From positions 1 through 11,232 of the forward strand of contig CAMDOY010000092.1 in the NCBI GenBank assembly GCA_945903655.1: a stretch of 11,232 nucleotides of DNA, written 5' to 3'. Of the stretch, positions 1 to 5,399 are shown in pieces. Origin of the DNA: Rhizobium sp. Q54. Its GTDB lineage: Bacteria > Pseudomonadota > Alphaproteobacteria > Rhizobiales > Beijerinckiaceae. A program made the position numbers and the translations under genes. Under the pieces are notes generated by a model that saw nothing but the letters and a program-made list of their open reading frames with translations, made no database searches and was not told the origin of the DNA. Position 1 is the stretch's first letter. Each line of letters starts with the position of its first letter.

Positions 1-507
1 CAGGCGGGCGCCAAGCAGATCATCATCACCGGCACGTCCAAGGACGGCGCGCGTCTGGAAGTCGCCAAGAAGCTCGGCGCCGATGTCACCATCGACGTGA
101 ACAAGGAAGACCCGCTTCAGAAGATCATGGAAGTCACCGGCGGCCTTGGCGTCGATGTGGTGCTCGACTGCACGGCGGGCGCGGGCACGATCCCGATCCT
201 GCTCGGCATCGAGGCGCTGAAGCGCAAGGGCGGGCGGATTGTGGTGCAGGGCGAAATGCCCGAGTTCCCCAACTTCCCCATCGGCAAGATGACCACCAAG
301 TTCATCACGATGCATTCGGCGCGCGGCCACAGCTATCTGGCTTGCGAACTGGCCTTGCAGCAACTGGCGTCCCAGCGCTTCCCGCTGGATCTCGTGACGA
401 CCCACAAGTTCGGCCTCAACGAGGTGGATCTGGCCATTCGCTCGGTCGGCAACAAGGAAGGCGGCGTCAAGGACGTCATCCACGCCTCCCTGATGCCCTG
501 GCTGTAA
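1..507 (+). CDS. Zinc-binding / medium-chain dehydrogenase, C-terminal part (5' truncated by window)
   Basis: The reading frame is open from base 1 to the TAA at 505-507, giving 168 visible residues with no start in the window. Typical pieces of the medium-chain dehydrogenase (alcohol/sorbitol/threonine dehydrogenase or quinone reductase) Rossmann half are visible in order: a beta strand and helix ending in KKLGAD, then VTIDV, then GVDVVLDCTAG, then GGRIVVQGE, and a C-terminal tail ending in DVIHASL. The catalytic zinc-binding domain and the GxGxxG nucleotide loop would lie upstream of the window. Family members reduce or oxidise alcohols, aldehydes or quinones with NAD(P)H in the cytoplasm; the substrate cannot be told from this half. 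A strong terminator follows directly. The superfamily is secure, the subfamily is not. Confidence 0.85.
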   Translation, partial: QAGAKQIIITGTSKDGARLEVAKKLGADVTIDVNKEDPLQKIMEVTGGLGVDVVLDCTAGAGTIPILLGIEALKRKGGRIVVQGEMPEFPNFPIGKMTTKFITMHSARGHSYLACELALQQLASQRFPLDLVTTHKFGLNEVDLAIRSVGNKEGGVKDVIHASLMPWL

Positions 508-529
508 TCTTCGCCATCTGGACTGCGAG

Positions 530-560
530 CGGGCGCCCTGGTGGCGCCCGTTTTCGTTTT
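530..560 (+). terminator. Intrinsic terminator of the dehydrogenase gene
   Basis: A perfect 8-bp stem (CGGGCGCC at 530-537 with GGCGCCCG at 543-550) encloses a 5-nt loop and is followed by TTTTCGTTTT at 551-560. It begins 22 nt after the dehydrogenase stop. The thymine tract exists only on the + strand. The last base is shared with the stop codon of the convergent esterase gene, which therefore has no T-tract of its own here. Confidence 0.88.
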
Positions 561-1912
561 CAGAGCCCGAAGGGATAGGTGTCCGGCGCGCCATGGGGCT
601 TCCCAGCCCGCAGGGGCGTCACCGCGCGCGTCTCCTCGAACCAGACGAAGGCGTCGAACTGCTCGGGCAGCACCGCCTCGAAGTAATGGCTCGAAAACTC
701 CGTGTCCGGGCGATAGACCACGCCAATGGCCCGCTCCAGCCGGGGCTTGCCCAGCGCCGCGCGTAGCCCCGCATGGCCGCGCAGATCGGTCAGGGACCGC
801 GCCACGCCGCTCTGGCGGAAGATGCGCTCGTAGGAATCCTCCCGCGCCGGGCGCACCTGCATGACCTGCATGGGCTCATCCCAATTGTCCGCCGCCGCCA
901 CCGCACCACGATCCGTGCCAAAGCCGATGAGAACAGCGCTCTCCCCGAAGGCCTTGCGGCAGAGCTCCCCGATATTGAACTCCCCCTGCCAGCCCATGGC
1001 CGTAGCCGAGGCGTCGCCAATGTGGGAATTATGCGCCCAGACCACAGCCTTCGCCTGCGGGCCTCTGGCGTCCAGCACATATTTCAGCGTGTCGAACATA
1101 TGCCGGTCGCGCAGGTTCCACGACGAGATTCCCCCATGGAACATGAGCCGGTAATATTGCTCCGCAGCGCGCACGATGCGGGCGTTCTGAGCCGCGTCGA
1201 ACCAATCCTCGCCGTTCTGCGCCGCATAGGCCACGCGATGGGCCAGCAATTCGTGCAATTGCGTCACCACCGCGTCCTCGCAGGCGTCCCCCTCCCCCCG
1301 CAAGATGGAGCGGCCATAGGCGGAAGGACGATCCTGCCAGGGCGTGAGACAGCCATAGCGGCCGCGCGCCAGCTTGGCAGACGCGGGATCGACGCGCTCC
1401 AGATAGGTCAGCACCGCAGCCATGGAGGCGCGCAGCGAATAGACGTCGAGGCCGCGAAACTCAACACGCTCCTTCTGCGCCACATGCTCGTTATGCTCGC
1501 GCAGCCAATGGGTGAAATGCGCCACTTCCTCGTTGCGCCACATCCACGTGGGAAAGCGCGCGAAGGGATCTTCCTCGTCCAGCGCCGCCGGATGGTGGCG
1601 CATGCCCAGATGGCGCACATGGCGGTCGATACGCGCGGCGTCGGGCCAGTCAGCCTCCACCGCCACGATGGTGAAGCCATGGTCCGTGATCAGGCGCTGC
1701 GTGATGGCGGCGCGGGCGTTGTAGAACTCGGAAGTGCCATGGGTCGCTTCGCCCAGCAGCACCATGCGGGCCTGCGCGAAGCGATCGAAGAATGGGCCGA
1801 AGGCCGCGGCTTTCTCCGGTTCGGGGAGGTGGACGCACAAACCGCGCACCAACGCGGCGGCTTCATCGGCGCCCTGCGCCCGCATCCGTTGCGTTGTTGC
1901 GGCGTCGCGCAT
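560..1912 (-). CDS. Erythromycin esterase family protein
   Basis: This 450-residue protein carries the hallmarks of the erythromycin esterase family (PF05139): LGEATHGT at residues 53-60, VAVEADWPD at 83-91, FRGLDVYSL at 152-160, WNLRDRHM at 265-272 and VWAHNSHIGD at 291-300. The glutamate and histidine of GEATHG, Glu86 and the AHN histidine (His294) match the positions used for catalysis in Ere esterases. No signal peptide is visible, so it is probably cytoplasmic. True Ere enzymes open the macrolide lactone ring, but most chromosomal relatives have no known substrate and this one should not be read as a resistance gene. I chose ATG at 1912 because GGAGAGG lies 5 nt upstream. The longer reading from TTG at 1954 starts inside a terminator hairpin. 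It lies downstream of glsB- and yidB-like genes on the same strand. Confidence 0.85.
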   Translation of the reverse strand: MRDAATTQRMRAQGADEAAALVRGLCVHLPEPEKAAAFGPFFDRFAQARMVLLGEATHGTSEFYNARAAITQRLITDHGFTIVAVEADWPDAARIDRHVRHLGMRHHPAALDEEDPFARFPTWMWRNEEVAHFTHWLREHNEHVAQKERVEFRGLDVYSLRASMAAVLTYLERVDPASAKLARGRYGCLTPWQDRPSAYGRSILRGEGDACEDAVVTQLHELLAHRVAYAAQNGEDWFDAAQNARIVRAAEQYYRLMFHGGISSWNLRDRHMFDTLKYVLDARGPQAKAVVWAHNSHIGDASATAMGWQGEFNIGELCRKAFGESAVLIGFGTDRGAVAAADNWDEPMQVMQVRPAREDSYERIFRQSGVARSLTDLRGHAGLRAALGKPRLERAIGVVYRPDTEFSSHYFEAVLPEQFDAFVWFEETRAVTPLRAGKPHGAPDTYPFGL

Positions 1913-1930
1913 CACGACCTCTCCAGCATT

Positions 1931-1968
1931 GAGAGAAAAGGCAGGCGCAGACAAGCCGCGCCTGCTTT
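1931..1968 (-). terminator. Intrinsic terminator after the glsB-like gene
   Basis: On the minus strand, GCAGGCGC (1965-1958) pairs perfectly with GCGCCTGC (1948-1941) around a 9-nt loop. Two flanking A-T pairs extend the stem, and CTTTTCTCTC follows (1940-1931). It starts about 14 nt after the stop codon of the glsB-like gene and ends 18 nt before the esterase ATG. It therefore separates the two genes, or makes esterase expression depend on read-through. On the + strand the hairpin is also followed by TTTCATTTT, but no + gene needs it. Confidence 0.72.
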
Positions 1969-1978
1969 CATTTTGGCT

Positions 1979-2242
1979 TCACATGCGCTGGCGCGATGAG
2001 GTCACCATGCCCCAGATCGCCAGCACGACAATGGCGCCAACCACCGCGCCGATGAGCCCCGCGCTTTGATCCGCGCGATACCAGCCCAGCATCTGCCCCA
2101 GGAAGGTCGCGACAAAAGCTCCGCCAATTCCAAGAACAGTCGTCAGCACGAAACCGGAGGGTTCATTATTCGAACCGGGCATGATGACTTTTGCGATGAT
2201 GCCCGCGACGAAGCCGATGATGAGAGTCCAGACAAGTCCCAT
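1979..2242 (-). CDS. GlsB/YeaQ/YmgE family stress-response membrane protein
   Basis: An 87-residue, very hydrophobic protein of the transglycosylase-associated family (PF04226). It shows three membrane segments, at roughly residues 3-20, 30-50 and 60-80, with glycine-rich helices (GFVAGIIAK, LGIGGAFVATFLG, AGLIGAVVGAIVVL) and a short basic C-terminal tail. The length matches the family, usually 80-90 residues. Relatives are inner-membrane proteins linked to envelope, acid or general stress; their molecular function is unknown, and the transglycosylase label is historical. The ATG at 2242 is preceded by AAGGGGG about 8 nt upstream. It sits 31 nt downstream of the yidB-like gene, which suggests co-transcription, and a terminator follows its stop. 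Confidence 0.9.
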   Translation of the reverse strand: MGLVWTLIIGFVAGIIAKVIMPGSNNEPSGFVLTTVLGIGGAFVATFLGQMLGWYRADQSAGLIGAVVGAIVVLAIWGMVTSSRQRM

Positions 2243-2273
2243 GGCGATACCCCCTTGAGGTTGTGATCACGCG

Positions 2274-2858
2274 TCAAAGCTTCGCCAGATCCGCATCGCT
2301 TGGCAGTTTGCCGCGCGGCGTCAGCTGATCCACCGCTTCGGGCAAGGCCGCCGCCAGCTCTGTCTTCAACTGATCGATTGGAATCTGGAAGCGCTTGGCG
2401 AGTTCGTTGAGCGTCTGCCCGCCCAGCACCGTCTCCACCTGCTCGGGCTCGATGGGCTCATTCTCGCCGCCGCCGATCCAGGACCGCGCATGTTCGCCGA
2501 ACCCGGTCTGCTCGAACTGGCGCATCAGGCCACCAAGAGCGCCCGCGCCGCCAAGGCCGCCGATCATGCCAGCGAGCCTGCCCAGCAGACTGCCCGCGCC
2601 AAAGGAACCAATGCCCCCCAAGGATTGCGCAGCGGCGGCTGGAGCCGCCCCGCCAGCTGCTCGCTGCGACGAATAGGCCTGCCAGGCCTTCGCCGCCAGC
2701 ACCAGCATCACGCCCTTGGCGATGGGCGAGAGATTGGGCATGCCTCCCTGCTGACCCGCCTGCTGCGCTGAAGCGGGTATTTGCGCATGGGACTGCGCGG
2801 GAGCGCCTCCCTGCGATTGGTTGACCACGTAACCCAGAACCTGTTCCAGCAAAGCCAT
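2274..2858 (-). CDS. YidB family protein (DUF937)
   Basis: A 194-residue protein with the YidB/DUF937 layout. It has an N-terminal helix (MALLEQVLGYVV), a low-complexity Gln/Ala/Gly stretch (about residues 14-42), a helix at 43-65, a Gly/Ala-rich segment (67-112), and the conserved C-terminal part beginning near LMRQFEQTGFG. That part runs through SWIGGGENEPI, an LGGQTLNELAKRF repeat and an LPEAVDQLTPRGKLP end. No signal peptide is visible. Function is unknown; the fold resembles small helical repeat domains. I chose ATG at 2858 because AGGAG lies 7 nt upstream. An in-frame start at 2897 would add 13 poorly conserved residues and place that ribosome-binding site inside the gene. It is the first gene of a likely operon with the glsB-like gene, a pairing that suggests a stress role. 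Confidence 0.87.
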   Translation of the reverse strand: MALLEQVLGYVVNQSQGGAPAQSHAQIPASAQQAGQQGGMPNLSPIAKGVMLVLAAKAWQAYSSQRAAGGAAPAAAAQSLGGIGSFGAGSLLGRLAGMIGGLGGAGALGGLMRQFEQTGFGEHARSWIGGGENEPIEPEQVETVLGGQTLNELAKRFQIPIDQLKTELAAALPEAVDQLTPRGKLPSDADLAKL

Positions 2859-2935
2859 CGTCGTCTCCTGTTCATGGTCTCGCCACGAGCGCGCCATCGG
2901 GTGACAACAAATCAGCGTCGCTTCGCGCTACCCTC

Positions 2936-2960
2936 AACACGCAGATAGCGTTCTGGATCC
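2936..2960 (-). promoter_or_regulatory. Possible EcfG-type (general stress) promoter of the yidB-like operon
   Basis: On the minus strand GGATC (2960-2956) and GTT (2938-2936) are separated by 17 nt. The alphaproteobacterial general-stress sigma factor EcfG prefers GGAAC and CGTT at about this spacing. The match is imperfect (GGATC for GGAAC, T before GTT). The position, about 78 nt before the yidB-like ATG, and the stress-type genes downstream make it worth recording. I see no better sigma-70 promoter in the 189-bp gap 2859-3047. Confidence 0.25.
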
Positions 2961-3047
2961 ATAAAAACGTGAAGGCATGTCCTGCCCATAAGCAGAAAGC
3001 CTCGACTGAACAGCGCATGCGCAAAGGCTTGGCTGATCATGCTTTAG

Positions 3048-3800
3048 TCAGAGTATTGCATCCTGGGGCAGGTCCATGCTCGAAACACAGGCGATCTGGC
3101 GTAAGGCATCGGGATCCAGGATCTCGATCTTGCGGCAATCAAGCGTGACGATATTTTCTTCGCGCAATCCGCGCAGCACGCGATGTACATGCACCGGCGT
3201 CAGGCCGCAGCAATCGGCGATTTGCTGGATCGATAGGGGCAGGCGAAACCCACGCTCCTGCGCAAGCCCAAGCTTCAACAAACGCAGATGCAGGGATGCG
3301 ATGAGATGAGCGAGATTGCGCCTTGCGTCGCAGGCGCCCACCGCCGTAAGCCGCTCTGCGATCATGGACGCTTCATGCGCTTGCAGCATCATGATGCGAC
3401 GGCTTATGCCGGGCGTCGCCGCGACCTCAGGAAAGCGATCCGCATCGAAGCTGCAGAAGGTCACATCGGTGACCGCCTGAACGCCAAAGTCAGCGACGCC
3501 CAGCATGCAGGTCTCAAGCCCCACGAGATCGCCGGGCAAAAGCAAATGCACAACCTGTCGTTCGCCACTCTCCAGCGATTTATATTTGATGGCCCATCCC
3601 GAGAAGAGCGTGAACAGACGCGGGCGATGACCGCCCTGTTCGATCATCACATCGCCGCTCCAGGCGCGCCCATGGGCGACCTTGAAGGATTCGATGAGCG
3701 GAAGATCGGGGCTAGCGACCGCGTTGGAATGCAGCGGGCAATTCCGGCAGCCCGGTATCTTGGAATCGACAACCCGCGCCACACTTTGCATGACAGACAT
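3048..3800 (-). CDS. Crp/Fnr family transcriptional regulator
   Basis: A 250-residue protein with a cyclic-nucleotide-binding-type sensor domain (about residues 35-125, including the LLPGDLVGLET turn). A long dimer helix follows (about 130-158), then a winged helix-turn-helix (about 188-232) with LSIQQIADCCGLTPVHVHRVLRGL. The recognition helix reads TPVHVHRVLR. The E..SR pattern of E. coli FNR is absent except for the Arg, so its DNA site probably differs from the FNR box. N-terminal Cys18 and Cys21 form a CxxC, and Cys116 aligns with FNR Cys122, but there is no third N-terminal cysteine for a standard FNR [4Fe-4S] cluster. ATG at 3800 has GAGGTGA just upstream. It is monocistronic in context, with a long non-coding leader region before it. 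Confidence 0.9.
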   Translation of the reverse strand: MSVMQSVARVVDSKIPGCRNCPLHSNAVASPDLPLIESFKVAHGRAWSGDVMIEQGGHRPRLFTLFSGWAIKYKSLESGERQVVHLLLPGDLVGLETCMLGVADFGVQAVTDVTFCSFDADRFPEVAATPGISRRIMMLQAHEASMIAERLTAVGACDARRNLAHLIASLHLRLLKLGLAQERGFRLPLSIQQIADCCGLTPVHVHRVLRGLREENIVTLDCRKIEILDPDALRQIACVSSMDLPQDAIL

Positions 3801-3937
3801 GACTCACCTCGCGTTTGAACCCGGACACCACTGCGATCTGCGACAGGAATCGACAGGTGCAAGTTTGCGCTGCTGCAAAAGGTAACCAGCGCAATGCAGG
3901 GAAACGACGAAGGGAGAAGAATGCTTTCAACACAAAA

Positions 3938-3966
3938 ATAGAAACATTCAGGTCATATCATGTCAA
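3938..3966 (-). promoter_or_regulatory. Candidate sigma-70 promoter of the Crp/Fnr gene
   Basis: On the minus strand TTGACA (3966-3961, a perfect -35) is followed after exactly 17 nt by TTCTAT (3943-3938), a mediocre -10. Transcription would start near 3931, giving a leader of about 130 nt before the ATG at 3800. The -35 is convincing; the weak -10 leaves room for an activator or an alternative start. Confidence 0.45.
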
Positions 3967-4163
3967 CATACCACAATTGACGCGCAAGCGCGGTGAGGCG
4001 CGTTAACCCTCCGGATAATTGTTTAGAGGAAAGGCGATGCGAACAGCCGCCAGTTGATGCACAAAGCCCTGTGAAGCAACAAGATTCAGAGTTTATTTGT
4101 GTAAGTGTCGGGATTGACGGCCACAGCGTTTCAGCACCCTTCAGGCCCTGAGCGGCGCCCTCG

Positions 4164-4183
4164 GGCGATTAATGTTAATCGCC
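4164..4183. promoter_or_regulatory. Perfect 20-bp palindrome, probable operator
   Basis: GGCGATTAA (4164-4172) and TTAATCGCC (4175-4183) are perfect inverted arms around a TG spacer. No T-tract follows on either strand, so it does not look like a terminator. The spacing suits a dimeric repressor or activator. A minus-strand TATAAT lies 14 bp away at 4202-4197, so a transcript from it would start about where the palindrome begins, a common repressor position. No recognisable -35 accompanies that TATAAT. Confidence 0.5.
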
Positions 4184-4256
4184 AAAAGAAACGCAAATTA
4201 TACGCTTGCGAATATTCACCATTCTCATTCATCAATTAATTTAATCTGTATTAAGC

Positions 4257-4286
4257 CCGCAGGAGCGCCCTGCCCCTGCGGTTTTT
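4257..4286. terminator. Terminator-like hairpin after the tctC-like gene
   Basis: CCGCAGG (4257-4263) pairs with CCTGCGG (4275-4281) around an 11-nt loop, and TTTTT follows on the + strand (4282-4286). It lies 15 nt beyond the minus-strand tctC-like stop codon, so it probably ends that transcript, although on the minus strand the hairpin is followed only by GCTTAATA. The better T-tract is on the + strand, where no gene is known upstream. This raises the possibility of a + strand transcript ending here. Confidence 0.6.
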
Positions 4287-4300
4287 CACATCAATAATCT

Positions 4301-5323
4301 TTAACGCCCGAACACAGCCTCTCGGATGCGCTTCTTCTGCTCGGGCGTCACGGCAGTCAACACCTTGCGCGTGATCTCCACGGCCTTCTCCGGCACCTGA
4401 TAGGCAACGAAACGCTGGGACTTCTCACCTTCAGCAATGAGAGCGGGGTTGGTGAGCGCGCGGCGCACGGCCTCACGCAGAAAGGCGAGACGCTCGGGCG
4501 GCGTGCCCGGCGATGTCACGAGAATGCGGCCGAGATCGTTCAGATTGGCGCGGAAGTCGAACCACCATTCCTGATCCGGCGTCAGCTTGGCCTGCTCATA
4601 GACGGTGGGCACATCGGGCAGAAGCGCCGAACGCACCCGCGCCATGGAGGCGACGGGATTCACCTGCCCGGCCTTGGTGTAATTGGCCGCCGAACTGTCG
4701 GAAATGTAGAGGCTGTCGAGTTCGCCGCGCTCCATCGCCAGTGCGATCTCACCGCTGCTGCGATAACCAAGAATGGTCTGGCAATCCAGCTTCAGAGCCT
4801 CGCAGGTGATGGCTGCGCCATCCGCTGGGCCATCGCTGGGGCCGGTGCCTCCCCAACGAATCTTGCGGCCCGGTTGCAGGGCGTCGGCTATGGACTTTAA
4901 TCCCGATTGCTTGCTGGCGACCCAGATCCAGGGATAGGCGCTGATGATGCCCAGATGATCGAATTTGGCGAGATCGTAACGGATATTGTCCTGTTCGATC
5001 AGCTGCCCCAAACCAGCGGGCGTGCCATTGACGATGAGCAGACGCAGCCCCTCCGCCGTTGCGACATAGGTCTGGTTCAGCGCCAGCAAACCGCCCGCGC
5101 CTGGCTGGTTCTCCACCACCACATTGGCGCCGAGCTCCTGGCCCAGATAGGGCGCGATCATGCGCGCATAGGCGTCAAAGCCGCCGCCCACGCCCAGCCC
5201 AACAATGAAATGGACCGTCTTGCCCTTGTAGAAAGCGGCGGCGTCCTGTGCGCGCGCGCTGGCGCTCATGCTTAAGGTGAGGCCGAGGCCCAGCAGGGCT
5301 GAAAGAAAGGATTTGCGGTTCAT
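4301..5323 (-). CDS. Tripartite tricarboxylate transporter substrate-binding protein (TctC/Bug family), orphan
   Basis: A 340-residue periplasmic binding protein, within the usual 310-340. A Sec signal peptide is evident: MNRK, a hydrophobic stretch, then ASARA with likely cleavage after residue 25. The mature part begins AAFYKGKTVHFIVG, followed by the ligand-loop motif GVGGGFDAYARMIAPYLG (about 44-61), VENQPGAGG, and TSPGTPPERLAFLREAVRRAL near the C-terminus, all typical of the family. Relatives capture carboxylates for a TctA/TctB membrane pair or act in signalling. Neither partner gene is in the window, so it is an orphan here and its ligand is unknown. ATG at 5323 has GGGGA about 6 nt upstream. 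It follows the Mla-type operon by 76 nt on the same strand, with a possible promoter of its own. Confidence 0.88.
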   Translation of the reverse strand: MNRKSFLSALLGLGLTLSMSASARAQDAAAFYKGKTVHFIVGLGVGGGFDAYARMIAPYLGQELGANVVVENQPGAGGLLALNQTYVATAEGLRLLIVNGTPAGLGQLIEQDNIRYDLAKFDHLGIISAYPWIWVASKQSGLKSIADALQPGRKIRWGGTGPSDGPADGAAITCEALKLDCQTILGYRSSGEIALAMERGELDSLYISDSSAANYTKAGQVNPVASMARVRSALLPDVPTVYEQAKLTPDQEWWFDFRANLNDLGRILVTSPGTPPERLAFLREAVRRALTNPALIAEGEKSQRFVAYQVPEKAVEITRKVLTAVTPEQKKRIREAVFGR

Positions 5324-5359
5324 TGTCGTCCCCGATGCGAAGCCACCAAACGGTGGTTG

Positions 5360-5388
5360 TCTATCGCGGCTGCGTCTTAACCAGTCAA
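5360..5388 (-). promoter_or_regulatory. Candidate sigma-70 promoter of the tctC-like gene
   Basis: On the minus strand TTGACT (5388-5383, five of six consensus bases) is followed after 17 nt by GATAGA (5365-5360, three of six). It falls wholly within the 76-bp gap between the mlaD-like stop and the tctC-like ATG. This suggests the binding protein can be transcribed separately from the Mla-type genes. A small 5-bp hairpin (5343-5356) lies in the resulting leader. Confidence 0.4.
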
Positions 5389-5399
5389 GCGGCCTCCGA

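Larger units (their letters stand above)
3801..4300. other. 500-bp non-coding region upstream of the Crp/Fnr gene
   Basis: No convincing protein gene lies here on either strand, and the region is clearly more AT-rich than its neighbours, especially 4168-4260. It holds, in order: the candidate Crp/Fnr promoter (3938-3966), two tiny overlapping reading frames on the + strand (4037-4057 and 4056-4073), a perfect 20-bp palindrome (4164-4183), a minus-strand TATAAT (4202-4197) next to it, the 8-bp palindrome GAATATTC (4210-4217), and a terminator-like hairpin (4257-4286). A regulatory leader or a small RNA could fit here, but neither is shown. Confidence 0.5.

Noticed and set aside
773..1999. A 408-codon open frame on the + strand opposite the esterase gene
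   Set aside because: It is antisense to a gene with clear family motifs. Its translation is Arg/His/Ala-rich with no recognisable domain, as expected for a shadow frame in GC-rich DNA.
3815..4006. A 63-codon + strand open frame in the non-coding region before the Crp/Fnr gene
   Set aside because: No ribosome-binding site, no hydrophobic or domain-like pattern, and it overlaps the candidate promoter on the other strand.
5341..5357. Small hairpin CCACC-AAAC-GGTGG before the tctC-like gene considered as a terminator
   Set aside because: The stem is only 5 bp and no T-tract follows on either strand.
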